From NCBI RefSeq assembly GCF_014268885.2, contig NZ_CP077095.1:4850001-4914000 (forward strand): DNA of 64,000 bases, written 5' to 3'. This DNA is from Pseudomonas xantholysinigenes. Lineage in GTDB: Bacteria; Pseudomonadota; Gammaproteobacteria; Pseudomonadales; Pseudomonadaceae. Below, one piece after another: positions 39,770 to 49,583 of the stretch. The notes beneath the pieces were generated by a model. That model was not told the DNA's origin. It ran no database searches and saw only the letters and a list, made by a program, of their open reading frames with translations. The first letter of the stretch is position 1. Each line of letters starts with the position of its first letter. The position numbers and the translations under genes were made by a program.

Positions 39770-40133
39770 TCGGACACTCCATGATCCTCAGGTGGCTGGG
39801 TGACCGACGCATGGCGCCGGCCGCTCTCACTCACCTTGAGCGTAGCCCGTCGCACCAGCATGTACTGTCTGTGGGCCCTTTCGCGGGTAAACCCGCTCCC
39901 ACAGGAGATGCACTTGCCCTGAGATCAGGGCGATCCCTGTGGCCACAGCCACCAAGGCTGGCTCCTAGAGGAGGAGCACCTGCGCTGAGATAAGTGCAAT
40001 CACTGTGGGAGCAACTGTCTTGCTCAATTTCTAGAATCTGGCGCGATCCGTGTGGGAGCGGGCTTGCCCGCGAACACCGGCACAGCCGGTGCCAGGCACC
40101 GCTTGCTTCACGGATAACCCCGTTACCACGGTG
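39770..40133. other. Intergenic region with REP arms, no gene
   Basis: This 364-bp gap between the TpsB and pbpC genes contains no coding sequence. It holds two REP arms of the TTCGCGGGTAAACCCGCTCC class at 39880-39905 and, in opposite orientation with variation, 40051-40074; the second is followed by the CACCGGCACAGCCGGTG hairpin also seen at 15878. Confidence 0.65.
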
Positions 40134-42467
40134 TTACTCGCTGACCTGAAACGCCACCCGCGCCGTCTCGCCGCTCTCATCCAGCGCACTCAACTCGATA
40201 CTGCCCGCCTGTTCGAAACGCACCGGCAAGCTGTCCTGCCCCTGGGTCTCACCCAGCGGCTGGCCATTGAGGAACCACCAGCGGCGCCCCGCGCCGCCCA
40301 AGGCCGATACCCGCAACTGCAAAGGCTCGTGACTGGTAGCCGGGCGGCGCAGGTTGTCGCCGGCGCGCACGCCGACGATCGACAGCGGCGGCGCGCTGGC
40401 CAGCACCTGCGGCGGGCAGGCCGGATCTACCGCGGGCAGCCGCGCCGCGCGTCGCTCACCTCGAGGCAGCCAGGGCTCCAGCGGGGCCGGCCACAAGACG
40501 ACATCGTGGGCCTTGGCCCCGGGACAGCCAACGTCGACGCGCAGGCCCTGGTCGTTGCGCCACACCGTCTCGCGCAAGCCCAGCCCAAGGGGCTGGTCAG
40601 CCGCCAGCAAGGTCGGCGGGGTGGTGCCGTCCAGGGTCCAGGCGAAGCGCTGACGGCGGCAGTTGGGGTCCTGGCGGTTCATCGGCTGGCCCAGGGGCCA
40701 ACAGATCGCCGCCACGCCCACCGACGCCGGCACTGGTTCGACCTGCACCTCGATGCCGCGCTGGCTGTCGCGATTGCTCAGCAGGTCGTGCACCTGCAGC
40801 ATCAGCGGCGCCGCCGAGGCCAGACCGAACTGGCCCGGTACCGGCGTGCCGTCGGGGCGGCCAATCCAGACGCCGATCAGGTAGCGCGGGCCGACGCCCA
40901 CCGACCAGGCATCGCGAAAGCCGTAGCTGGTACCGGTCTTCCACGCCAGTTGCGGGCGCTGCACCAGTTCGGCATGGGGATCGCGGTCTGGCCGGGCCTG
41001 GCCGCTGAGGATGCGCCGGGTGATCCAGGCCGAGCCTGGCGACAGCAGGCGCCGCTCCAGCAACGGATCCTGGGGTTGCAGGCGAATCTTCGCGCTGTTG
41101 CCGCCACGGCCGAACGCGGCGTAGCCACCGACCAGGTCCTCCAGGCGGCTGCCCGCGCCGCCGAGGATCAGCGACAAGTTCGGCTCGGCCAGCGGCGGCA
41201 ACACCAGCGGCATGCCGCCCATGCGCATCTGCGCGGCGAAGCGCTTCGGGCCGTAGGCCTCGAGCAGCTGCACCGCCGGCAAGTTGAGCGACAACGCCAG
41301 CGCCGAGCTGGCCGACACCGGGCCGCTGAAGCCCATGGAGAAGTTGCCGGGGCGGTAGTCGCCATAGCGCCGGGGCACATCCTGCAGCAGCGATTCGGAA
41401 TGGATCAGGCCGTCGTCCATGGCCATGGCATAGAGGAACGGCTTGAGGGTCGAGCCGGGTGAGCGCAAGGCGTGGATCATGTCGACATGGCCGAAGCGGC
41501 GCTCGTCGCCCAGGTCGATGGAACCGAGATAGGCGCGTACCGCCATGTTCGGGGTTTCCACCACCAGCAGCGCCGCCGAGGTGCGCTCGGGCAGGCGCGC
41601 ACGCCAGCCCAGCAGCAGGTCTTCGAGACGCCGCTGCAGGGCGGCGTCGATCGTGGTGCGGATCAGTGGCGGGCTGTTTGCTGTGTTCAGGCGCCGGGCC
41701 AGCAAGGGTGCCAGCGCCGGCTCCTGGCGAGGTGCGAGCAGCAAGGGCTCTTCGCGGGCCTCGTCGATACGCTGGGCCGGCCACACCTGGTATTCGGCCA
41801 GGCGTTGCAGCACCTTGTCGCGGGCACGCTGGGCACGCTCGGGATGGCGATCCGGGCGCAGGCGACTCGGCGCCTGGGGCAGCACGGCGAGCAACGCGGC
41901 CTCGGCCGGGGTCAGGTGCTGCGGCGACTTGCCCAGGTAGGCCCAACTGGCCGCGGCCACGCCCTGCAAGGTGCCGCCGAACGGGGCCCGGTTGAGGTAC
42001 AGCTGCAGGATCTCGGCCTTGGACAGGTGCCACTCCAGCTGCGCGGTGCGCCACAGTTGGCGCAACTTGCCGGCCAGGGTGCGATCGTGTGGATCGAGCA
42101 GGCGCGCCACCTGCATCGACAGCGTGCTGCCGCCAGACACCACCCGCCCGCCCCGCAGGTTGAGCCAGGCCGCGCGGGCCAGGGCCATGGGGTTGACTCC
42201 GGGATGCTGATAGAACCAGCGGTCCTCGTAGGCCAGCAGGGCCTCCAGGTACAAGGGCGAGACTTGTTCCGGGCTGACCGGATAGCGCCACACGCCGTCG
42301 GCATCGGCGAAGCGCCACAACGGCGTGCCGTCCTCGGCCAGCACCACCCGCGCCAGGTCGTCGCCGGGCATGGGCAACGGCCACAACCGATCGGCCAGCC
42401 ACAACAAGGCCAGGATCACCAGCAGCGTGGCCGCCGCACGACGCAGCGGGCGCGCTAAGCTTGGCAT
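40134..42467 (-). CDS. pbpC: Penicillin-binding protein 1C
   Basis: A 777-residue bifunctional peptidoglycan synthase. One N-terminal membrane helix (AATLLVILALLWLADRLWP) is followed by the glycosyltransferase with catalytic glutamate in AYEDRWFYQHPGVNP (Glu81) and GGSTLSMQVARLL. The transpeptidase has SPGSTLKPF near 335 (SxxK), and KTGTSYGFRDAW near 509. The C-terminal BiPBP domain (about 690-777) is typical of PBP1C. The ATG at 42467 gives normal family length. The alpha-2-macroglobulin gene lies upstream on the same strand, the conserved yfhM-pbpC pairing. Confidence 0.95.
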   Translation of the reverse strand: MPSLARPLRRAAATLLVILALLWLADRLWPLPMPGDDLARVVLAEDGTPLWRFADADGVWRYPVSPEQVSPLYLEALLAYEDRWFYQHPGVNPMALARAAWLNLRGGRVVSGGSTLSMQVARLLDPHDRTLAGKLRQLWRTAQLEWHLSKAEILQLYLNRAPFGGTLQGVAAASWAYLGKSPQHLTPAEAALLAVLPQAPSRLRPDRHPERAQRARDKVLQRLAEYQVWPAQRIDEAREEPLLLAPRQEPALAPLLARRLNTANSPPLIRTTIDAALQRRLEDLLLGWRARLPERTSAALLVVETPNMAVRAYLGSIDLGDERRFGHVDMIHALRSPGSTLKPFLYAMAMDDGLIHSESLLQDVPRRYGDYRPGNFSMGFSGPVSASSALALSLNLPAVQLLEAYGPKRFAAQMRMGGMPLVLPPLAEPNLSLILGGAGSRLEDLVGGYAAFGRGGNSAKIRLQPQDPLLERRLLSPGSAWITRRILSGQARPDRDPHAELVQRPQLAWKTGTSYGFRDAWSVGVGPRYLIGVWIGRPDGTPVPGQFGLASAAPLMLQVHDLLSNRDSQRGIEVQVEPVPASVGVAAICWPLGQPMNRQDPNCRRQRFAWTLDGTTPPTLLAADQPLGLGLRETVWRNDQGLRVDVGCPGAKAHDVVLWPAPLEPWLPRGERRAARLPAVDPACPPQVLASAPPLSIVGVRAGDNLRRPATSHEPLQLRVSALGGAGRRWWFLNGQPLGETQGQDSLPVRFEQAGSIELSALDESGETARVAFQVSE

Positions 42468-42535
42468 CGGGAACCGACCGGGCCAGGTGATGGCCAAAGG
42501 CTGGGAGTCCGTGATTCGTTGATCAGGAAGCGACT

Positions 42536-42829
42536 ATGCATGTAGAAGGTTTTTTCGAGTGGCTGGGCCAGGTACTGGGTTCGGTGATCCGCTTCATCGT
42601 CGACGGCCTGGGCGGATTGTTCAACCTGCTGGCCAACGCCGGTGGCAATTTCATCGATGGCCTGGCGCGCACGCTGGGCATGGACACCTCGCTGGTCAGC
42701 ATCCTCGCGCTTATCGTTGGCCTGATGCTGCTGTACGCGGCGGTGCGCGCATTCATGCGGGCGTCGATCATCCTCGGGATCATCTGGGCGTTGCTGGGGT
42801 TGTGGGTGTTGAGTTGGGTCGTCCATTGA
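42536..42829 (+). CDS. Small membrane protein of unknown function
   Basis: A 97-residue protein with an amphipathic, glycine-rich N-terminal half (about 1-45) and two hydrophobic segments (LVSILALIVGLMLLYAAV near 53-70 and IILGIIWALLGLWVLSWVV near 78-96). AGGAAG precedes the ATG. It lies on the opposite strand between pbpC and the alpha-2-macroglobulin gene and is divergent from pbpC by 68 bp. I do not recognise the family; a cell-envelope role is only a guess from the neighbours. Confidence 0.75.
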   Translation: MHVEGFFEWLGQVLGSVIRFIVDGLGGLFNLLANAGGNFIDGLARTLGMDTSLVSILALIVGLMLLYAAVRAFMRASIILGIIWALLGLWVLSWVVH

Positions 42830-42853
42830 ACATCGCATAGACGGATACAGAAT

Positions 42854-42929
42854 CCTGTGGGAGCGGGTTTACCCGCGAATGCGATGGTGGCATCACCGAC
42901 GTATTCGCGGGTAAACCCGCTCCCACAGG
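42854..42929. repeat. Perfect REP pair (27-bp arms)
   Basis: Two arms at 42854-42880 and 42903-42929 are exact reverse complements and surround a 22-bp centre. Each begins or ends CCTGTGGGAGCGGGTTTACC. It lies between the convergent 3' ends of the small membrane protein gene and the alpha-2-macroglobulin gene, a typical REPIN position where it can also act as a bidirectional transcript stabiliser. Confidence 0.9.
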
Positions 42930-42941
42930 GGCTGTGCTGAT

Positions 42942-45900
42942 CTAACGACCTCTTACAACCATCTCACCCTGGCTGTCGCCAATCGCCTGCAGGGTCGGCC
43001 GGTACATCGACTCCACCTGCGGCGGCGGGATGCGGTAGCTGCCCGGGGTCACCGCGCGGGCCAGGTAAAGCAAGTGAGTGGTGCCGTAGCTGTCGAGCTT
43101 GAGCGCGGCCACGTAGCGATCGTCACGGTACTCCTGGTGCACCACGCTGGCGTTCTGCATCGACTCGCGCCATTGCTTCACCGCACTGCTGGCGTTGTCC
43201 AGGCTGGCGGCACTCTGCGCCAGGTTCTGGTTTTCCAGCTCCAGGCCCGCTGGCAGCAGGTCCACCACCAGGGCATCCGGTACCTGGTCCTGGGCCTTGA
43301 GCGCCAGGTGCACCAGCACCAGGTCGCCGCTGCGCAGGTTGCGTACATCCAGCGCCTGGCCGTTCATGCCCAGGTACTCGCGGCGGATCTCCATGCCATT
43401 GCCGCTGGCGGCCGGGGCCTGGCGTGGGTAACCAGACAAGGTCAGTTGCTGGTACAGGGTGTCGCCACCCTGGTTCTGCACGGTCAGCGGCGAGGCCAGC
43501 AGCGGGCCTTCTAGCTTCATGCCGGTATCGTTGTTATCGAACTCACGCACTTCACCGGCGCTGTCCAGGCGGGCTTTCCAGTTGCCTTCCGGCTTGCCCA
43601 GCAGGCCACGGCCGGCGAGGAACAGCGCATTGCGCTCCTGGGTCGACAGCCAGCGGTTGGCGGCCAGCTCGTCGGACAGGCCGAACAGGCGCTGGTCGAC
43701 CTGGTTGCCGGCGAGGTTGTTCTCCTGCAGCAGGGCGAGGATCAGCGCCTGGTCACGCAGGGCGCTGCCATAATCGGCCATCCAGCCTTTGCTGCGGGTC
43801 ACCGCCAGGCCGGCCTGCAATGCCTGCTGCGCACGCTGCTTGTCGCCCATCTTGTCCAGTGCCACCGCCAGCTGCACCAGCGGCAGGCCCGAGCGGGCAT
43901 CGGCGCGGCGCTCGAACAGGCTGCGCAGGGCGCCCAGCGGCGCCTGTTGGCTGCGCGCCAGCACCAGGCCGGCGTAGGCCTGCACGGCAAAGCGGGTGTG
44001 GTCGGCGTTCTGGCTGTAGTCGACCTCGATCAGGTTGCGCTCCTGCACATAACGCAGCAGGCGCTCGCTGGCCTTTTTCAGCACTTCGGCCGGTACGCCG
44101 TAGCCTTGCTCACGGGCACGCAACAGAAAGTCGGTGACATAAGCCGTCAGCCAGTACTCTTCCTCGCTGTCCGAACTCCACAGGCCGAAGCTGCCGTTGT
44201 AGCGCTGCATGCCCAGCAGGTGCTCGATGCCCATCTCGATCTTGCGCTTGCGCACATCGGCCGGCTCGCCCTTGATGCCCAGGCGCTTGAGGCTGTCGGC
44301 ATCGGCGTACAGCGACGGGTACAGGCCACTGGTGGTCTGCTCCAGGCAGCCGTAGGGGTAGGCTTCCAGGGCGCGGATCTGTTCAGCGAGGTTCAGTGGT
44401 GGGCGGCTCGACAGCGCCAGGCTCGCCTCCAGGCCCGCCGGTTCGAACTCGGCCAGGTCGCTCTCCGGCAGGCTCCAGGGTTGGTCCTTGAGGGCCACGC
44501 GGTAGTGCTTGAGCATGGCCGGATAGGCCGGGCGCACGCCCAGTGTCCATTCACGCTCGAAGGCGTTGGCCGGCTCTCCCGGCAGTTGCAAGCCCTCGAC
44601 CCGCACCCGCACCTTGCCCTGGCCCAGGCCGCCCTGGGCCTGCACCGGGATCATCAGGGTGGTGCGCTGGCCCTCGGCCAGGCTGACGTTCTGCTGGGCA
44701 CCGCCGACCAGGCTCAACTGCCCTTCAGCGATCAGTTGCACACTCAGTTGTTGGGCGCGACCGGACAGGTTGGCCAGGTCCAGCGCCAGGCTGGTGCGGT
44801 CGCCACCGGCCAGGAAGCGCGGCGCGGACAGCTCGGCGATCAGCGGCGCGGCGACCACGGTCTTGCCCTCGGCCATGCCGAAGTGTTCGTCGGTCCAGGC
44901 CTGGGCCATCAGGCGCAATTCACCGTTGAAGTCGGGGATCTCGACAGTGGCCTGGCCTTCACCTTTTTCGTCGAGGGTCACTGGCAGGCTTTGCTGGGCA
45001 ACGATGGTTACCGTGGTATTCGGGCGCTTGCCACCCTTGGCCATGGCCGCGTCGCCACCGAAGGCCAGGCTGGCCAGGCGGCCCTGGCCGGCTTCGATCA
45101 GTTGGCCGTAGATATCCAGCTGGTCGGCGCCGTAGGCCTTGCGCCCGAACAGGCTGGCGAACGGGTCGGGGGTCTTGAAATCAGTGATATTGAGGATGCC
45201 TACATCCACCGCGGACAACAGCACATGGATCTGCTTCGGCACGCTGCCGTCAGCGTTGGCGGCCTTGAACTTCACGGTCAGCGGCTGCTTGGGCCGCATC
45301 TTCTCAGGCGCCTGCAACGACACCGCCAGCTTGCGCTCGGCGCGGTCCAGCGGCAGGTGCAGCACGCCCACGGCGCGTTTCGGCGTGGCATTGGCCTTGC
45401 GCTCGCCCGGGCGGATCACCAGGGCGCTGATGTACAGGTCGTGGCGCGCCCACTTCTTGTCCAGTTCGACATCGAAGGTCTTGCCCTCGGCGGGCACGTC
45501 GATCTCCTGCCACCACAGCGGGCCATCGGCGGACTCGATCATCAGGTAACCGCTACCGGCGGCCGGCGGGGTGACGGTGACCTTGGCGGTGCCGCCATCC
45601 TTGTAGGCCGGCTTGTCCAGGGCGATCTTGACCTGGTCGGGGCGCACGGCGCCGCCCTCGGCGTTGTCCTGGGCACGGTAGCCGGCCCAGAAGCGCGCGC
45701 TGGAAACCAGGCCGGTCTGCGGGTCTTCCACTTCGACACGGTACGGCCCCCACTCCACCTGGAAGTTCAGCTTGGCAGTGGAGCCCGCCTTGACGCTGAC
45801 GGTCTCCTCGGCCTGGGTGAGGAATTTCTCGTTGTAGTTGTAGCTCCAGCCGTCGCTCTGCGAGTAGTTCCAGTAGTAGTCGCGGCGCTCGCGGATCAGG

Positions 45901-47846
45901 CGCACCTTGAGGTTATCGGCGGCGAGCTTGTTGCCGTTGCGGTCGGCGACCAGGAACTCGAATTCCACCGGGCCGTCGCCATCGGTCTCTTCGCCATCGA
46001 ACAGGCCGCGCAGGCCCGGCAGACGCTCGGCGGGCCAGATCGGTTGCTCCAGGCGGCGGGTGATCGGCCGTCCGCCAGACTCCTGCAGGCTGGCCTGCAC
46101 GGTCAGTTGCAGCGGCGAGCGGGCCTCGGCCCAACGGCTCTCGATATCGATGCGGGCCTTGCCGTTCTGATCGAGGGTGACTTCGTCCAGCTCCAGGTCC
46201 TGGTTCAGGTCGGTCTCGGTGACCGCGCCGAACTGGTAGCCCGGCAGCGCCGGCACCGCTTCGCGCAGCGGGCGCACGTAGGCCTGGCCGCTGAGGCGGT
46301 TGCCGGCGGCCGGGGCGCCGTAGAGGTAACGGCCATTGACCTGGATGCTGGCGGTTGCGTCCGGGGACAGCGGTGCGGCACTGCCTTTGAGTTCCAGCGC
46401 CAGGCGTTCCGGGAGGAAGTCCTCGACGAGGAATTCATAGACTTGCTTGCGCCCACCGCCCAGGTCCAGCAGCAATTGCCAGCGACCGGTCGGGGCCTCG
46501 CTGGCCAGTTGCAGCTGGTACTGGAACAGGCCGTTCTGGTCGGCCTCCCAGACGAACTTGCGGCTGACCTGCTCGTCCGGGCGGCGCACTTCCACGCTCA
46601 CCGGCTGGGCCTTGACCGGTTTGCCGTCCTGGTCACGCAGCAGGCCATTGAGCAGTACGGTCTCGCCTGGGCGATAGAGGTCGCGCGGGCCGAAGATGAA
46701 GAACTGCAACGGATTGGCCTGGGGGCCGGTGATGTCGAACTCGGCCAGGTCCAGGGCGGCGGTGTTCAGGCGCAGCAAGGTGGTGTGCACGCCCTGGGTG
46801 GCGATCAGGGTATCGGCCTTGGCGGTGATCGGCAGCTGGGCATGGCCGTCGCCGTCGGTCTTGGCCTGGGCCAGCAGCTTACCCTTGTCATCGTGCAATT
46901 CAAGAGTCACGTCCTTGAGCGCCTTGCCGCCTTCCAGGGCCTGGGTGAACACGTCCAGGCGGTCGCGGTAGCGGTGGGCGGAGACGCCGATGTCGCTGAG
47001 GGTGAACAAGGTCGCCGGCTGCGAATAGTCGTAGGTGCCAGAGGCGCGCATCACCGCCAGGTATACCCCAGGCTCCTGCAACGGCTTGATCCCGGCGATC
47101 GGCAGCAACACGGTCTCGCGGGTGTTGCGCGCAGGGTTGAGGTCGAAGCGGCCGCTGTAGACCAGCTCGGCCATGTCCAGGGTTTCCTTGGACTGGTAAT
47201 AGTACAGGCTGGAATTGCGGCCCCAGTTGACCAGGAAGGTCGAGAGCATGTCCGGCTTGATGCGGAAGAACTCGACATCGACCTTGTCGACGTTCAGGGC
47301 GATCACCGGCAGGCCTTCGGCCAGGCGCGTGGGCAGCAGCGAGCCGCGGCTGGCGAAGCCCACGGTGGCTTGCATGTCGCGGGTCTCGAAGCGGCTGACC
47401 GATTCGGCCTGGAGCTGGTTGCCATTGACCGAGAGCAGGCCCTTGTCGATGGTCAGGACCATCTTGCGCTGCGGTTCCAAGTGGCGCAGGCGCAGCTCCA
47501 TCTGGTTGTCGGAGAGTTCCCAGGCGCCGTCGACCTTACCCTTCACCGTGTCCACCAGGTGCAGCTTGGCGGCGAAGTCCTGGTTGGCGTCCAGCGGCGC
47601 GGAGACGCTGACCGACAGGGTGCTGGCACCGTCGAGCTGGACCTCCGAGACATCCAGCACGCTCAGCTCGCGACCGGCGTAGCGCTTGGCGAGCAGCGCC
47701 GGATCTTCGCGCTTGGCTGCCTTGGTTTCGGCGGGCGCGACGGCGCTGGCGGCATCGGCCGGCGCCGCTGGCTTGTCCGGCGTGGAGGAATCACAGGCAC
47801 TGAGCAGGGCCAGCGCGCAGGCCAGCAACAATCCTTTGTTGAGCAT
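42942..47846 (-). CDS. Bacterial alpha-2-macroglobulin lipoprotein (YfhM-like)
   Basis: A 1634-residue periplasmic protease trap. Lipobox LLSAC near 14-18 anchors it; an acidic-alanine linker leads into macroglobulin domains (MG) through most of the chain; the thioester motif PYGCLEQTTSGLYPS is intact near 1163-1177, followed by the alpha-helical TED domain and the receptor-binding-like C-terminal domain. It is believed to trap invading proteases, cooperating with PBP1C in envelope repair. The ATG at 47846 lacks a good Shine-Dalgarno but gives the proper signal peptide. Confidence 0.94.
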   Translation of the reverse strand: MLNKGLLLACALALLSACDSSTPDKPAAPADAASAVAPAETKAAKREDPALLAKRYAGRELSVLDVSEVQLDGASTLSVSVSAPLDANQDFAAKLHLVDTVKGKVDGAWELSDNQMELRLRHLEPQRKMVLTIDKGLLSVNGNQLQAESVSRFETRDMQATVGFASRGSLLPTRLAEGLPVIALNVDKVDVEFFRIKPDMLSTFLVNWGRNSSLYYYQSKETLDMAELVYSGRFDLNPARNTRETVLLPIAGIKPLQEPGVYLAVMRASGTYDYSQPATLFTLSDIGVSAHRYRDRLDVFTQALEGGKALKDVTLELHDDKGKLLAQAKTDGDGHAQLPITAKADTLIATQGVHTTLLRLNTAALDLAEFDITGPQANPLQFFIFGPRDLYRPGETVLLNGLLRDQDGKPVKAQPVSVEVRRPDEQVSRKFVWEADQNGLFQYQLQLASEAPTGRWQLLLDLGGGRKQVYEFLVEDFLPERLALELKGSAAPLSPDATASIQVNGRYLYGAPAAGNRLSGQAYVRPLREAVPALPGYQFGAVTETDLNQDLELDEVTLDQNGKARIDIESRWAEARSPLQLTVQASLQESGGRPITRRLEQPIWPAERLPGLRGLFDGEETDGDGPVEFEFLVADRNGNKLAADNLKVRLIRERRDYYWNYSQSDGWSYNYNEKFLTQAEETVSVKAGSTAKLNFQVEWGPYRVEVEDPQTGLVSSARFWAGYRAQDNAEGGAVRPDQVKIALDKPAYKDGGTAKVTVTPPAAGSGYLMIESADGPLWWQEIDVPAEGKTFDVELDKKWARHDLYISALVIRPGERKANATPKRAVGVLHLPLDRAERKLAVSLQAPEKMRPKQPLTVKFKAANADGSVPKQIHVLLSAVDVGILNITDFKTPDPFASLFGRKAYGADQLDIYGQLIEAGQGRLASLAFGGDAAMAKGGKRPNTTVTIVAQQSLPVTLDEKGEGQATVEIPDFNGELRLMAQAWTDEHFGMAEGKTVVAAPLIAELSAPRFLAGGDRTSLALDLANLSGRAQQLSVQLIAEGQLSLVGGAQQNVSLAEGQRTTLMIPVQAQGGLGQGKVRVRVEGLQLPGEPANAFEREWTLGVRPAYPAMLKHYRVALKDQPWSLPESDLAEFEPAGLEASLALSSRPPLNLAEQIRALEAYPYGCLEQTTSGLYPSLYADADSLKRLGIKGEPADVRKRKIEMGIEHLLGMQRYNGSFGLWSSDSEEEYWLTAYVTDFLLRAREQGYGVPAEVLKKASERLLRYVQERNLIEVDYSQNADHTRFAVQAYAGLVLARSQQAPLGALRSLFERRADARSGLPLVQLAVALDKMGDKQRAQQALQAGLAVTRSKGWMADYGSALRDQALILALLQENNLAGNQVDQRLFGLSDELAANRWLSTQERNALFLAGRGLLGKPEGNWKARLDSAGEVREFDNNDTGMKLEGPLLASPLTVQNQGGDTLYQQLTLSGYPRQAPAASGNGMEIRREYLGMNGQALDVRNLRSGDLVLVHLALKAQDQVPDALVVDLLPAGLELENQNLAQSAASLDNASSAVKQWRESMQNASVVHQEYRDDRYVAALKLDSYGTTHLLYLARAVTPGSYRIPPPQVESMYRPTLQAIGDSQGEMVVRGR

Positions 47847-48010
47847 TTGAGAGGGGACTCTTCGGCAGCGTGTACGTGAAGGGGGCAACTATAGCGCAAC
47901 GCCGCGGGGGTTACCTGGCGATGCACGGCAAGTGAGACCCTGTTCGCGCCGATTGGTTGCCGGGCGGGTAGAATGCTGGCCATTCGTCAAATGGGGCGCG
48001 CTGCGCACGC

Positions 48011-48080
48011 CTTTCGCGGCACAAGGCCGCCCACAGGAGTATGCAGTTTCCTGTGAGAGCGGCCTTGTGTCGCGAAAGGG
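48011..48080. repeat. REPIN upstream of MATE gene
   Basis: Inverted pair of the CGCGACACAAGGCCGCTCC class, slightly degenerate in the left arm (GCGGCACAAGGCCGCCCACAGG) and nearer consensus in the right arm (GAGCGGCCTTGTGTCGCGAA). It sits in the divergent region between the alpha-2-macroglobulin and MATE genes. Confidence 0.8.
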
Positions 48081-48114
48081 CTGCGCAGCAGCCCCAAGTT
48101 CCTCAGGACCTCGC

Positions 48115-49452
48115 ATGTCTTCACTGTCCAGCGCCTGGCGCGACCGCCCCACCCACCACAAGGTCTGGGCCCTGGCCGCACCGATGATCCTGTCCAATAT
48201 CTCGGTGCCATTGGTGGCGCTGGTCGACAGCACGGTGATCGGCCACCTGCCTCATGCCCACCAACTGGGCGCGGTGGCCGTCGGCGCCACGCTGTTCACC
48301 TTCATGGTCGGCCTGCTGGGCTTCCTGCGCATGGGCTCCACCGGCTTCGCCGCCCAGGCCGCCGGACGCGCCGACGGCGCCGCGCTGCGTCAGGTTCTGG
48401 TCCAGGGACTGCTGCTGGCTCTGGCCTTCGCCCTGCTGATCGGCCTGCTCGCCCTGCCCTTCAGCCAATTGGCGCTACAGGCGATGCAACCCAGCGAAGC
48501 GCTGCATGCCTCTACCGAGGCGTTCTTCCACACTCGCCTGCTCGGCCTGCCGGCGGCGCTGGCCAGCTACGCCCTGGTCGGCTGGTTCCTCGGCACCCAG
48601 AACGCCCGGGCACCGTTGGCCATCCTGTTGACCACCAACCTGCTGAACATCGCCTTGAACCTGTGGTTCGTGCTCGGCCTGGACTGGGGCGTGGTCGGTT
48701 CAGCGCGGGCCTCGGTGATCGCCGAATGGACCGCCGCCCTGCTCGGCCTGGCCCTCACCCGCCCGGCACTGCGCGCCTACCCCGGGCACATCGCCTGGGC
48801 CGCGCTGAAGCGCTGGCAGGCCTGGCGGCCGCTGCTGGCGGTGAACCGCGATATCTTCCTGCGCAGCCTGGCGCTGCAGCTGGTATTCCTGCTGTTGACC
48901 GTGCAGGGCGCGCGGTTGGGCGAAGCCACGGTGGCGGCCAACGCCCTGCTGCTCAATGGCCTGCTGCTGACTGCCTATGCCCTCGATGGCCTGGCCCACG
49001 CGGTCGAGGCCTTGTGCGGCCATGCCATCGGCGCCTGCGATCGCCAGTCGCTGCAGCGGGCATTGGTGGTGGCCTGTGGCTGGTCGCTGATCGTCAGCCT
49101 GGGGTTCGCGGTGCTGTTTCTGCTGGGCGGCCATCTGTTCATTGACCAGCAGACCGATATCGCCAGTGTGCGCGAGGCGGCGTATCCGTATCTGCCGTAT
49201 CTAGCGGTGTTGCCGTTGGTGGCGGTGTGGAGTTACCTGCTCGATGGGTTGTTCATCGGCGCGACGCGGGCGCGGGAGATGCGCAATGCGATGCTGGTGT
49301 CGGTGCTGATTGCGTTGCCCGTGGCGGTTGTCATGCGTGGGTTGGGCAACCATGGGTTGTGGTTGGCCTTCTTGCTGTTCATGGCGCTGAGGGCGGTGAC
49401 CCTGGGGTGGGTGGGGTGGCGGTTGCAGGAAAAGGGGCGTTGGGTTCAGTGA
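48115..49452 (+). CDS. MATE-family efflux transporter (DinF-like)
   Basis: A 445-residue inner-membrane protein with twelve predicted helices, MATE/DinF class. Recognisable blocks are PMILSNISVPLVALVDSTVIG near 23-43, FLRMGSTGFAAQAAGR near 65-80, and GLDWGVVGSARASVIAEW in the middle. DinF-type MATE proteins export cationic drugs or toxic metabolites by proton or sodium antiport. It is divergent from the alpha-2-macroglobulin gene and followed by a REPIN. Confidence 0.9.
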   Translation: MSSLSSAWRDRPTHHKVWALAAPMILSNISVPLVALVDSTVIGHLPHAHQLGAVAVGATLFTFMVGLLGFLRMGSTGFAAQAAGRADGAALRQVLVQGLLLALAFALLIGLLALPFSQLALQAMQPSEALHASTEAFFHTRLLGLPAALASYALVGWFLGTQNARAPLAILLTTNLLNIALNLWFVLGLDWGVVGSARASVIAEWTAALLGLALTRPALRAYPGHIAWAALKRWQAWRPLLAVNRDIFLRSLALQLVFLLLTVQGARLGEATVAANALLLNGLLLTAYALDGLAHAVEALCGHAIGACDRQSLQRALVVACGWSLIVSLGFAVLFLLGGHLFIDQQTDIASVREAAYPYLPYLAVLPLVAVWSYLLDGLFIGATRAREMRNAMLVSVLIALPVAVVMRGLGNHGLWLAFLLFMALRAVTLGWVGWRLQEKGRWVQ

Positions 49453-49471
49453 CGTCGGGGCCGCTGTGCGG

Positions 49472-49558
49472 CCCTTCGCGACACAAGGCCGCTCCAGGGG
49501 GATCGTGCATGGCAATTATTGCGCGATCGCCTGTAGGAGCGGCCTTGTGTCGCGAAAT
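49472..49558. repeat. REPIN, left flank of the RAYT gene
   Basis: Two REP arms in inverted orientation (CGCGACACAAGGCCGCTCC at 49478-49496, and GGAGCGGCCTTGTGTCGCG at 49536-49554) separated by a centre reading GATCGTGCATGGCAATTATT and onward. The centre is nearly identical to that of the REPIN on the other side of the RAYT gene. Confidence 0.88.
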
Positions 49559-49583
49559 GAGGGCGAAGCCCTCACCTGCGGGC

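Noticed and set aside
43947..47879. Very long open frame antisense to the alpha-2-macroglobulin gene
   Set aside because: It mirrors the codon structure of the real gene in high-GC DNA, has no domain or start signal, and reads as low-complexity Gly/Gln/Leu/Ala protein.
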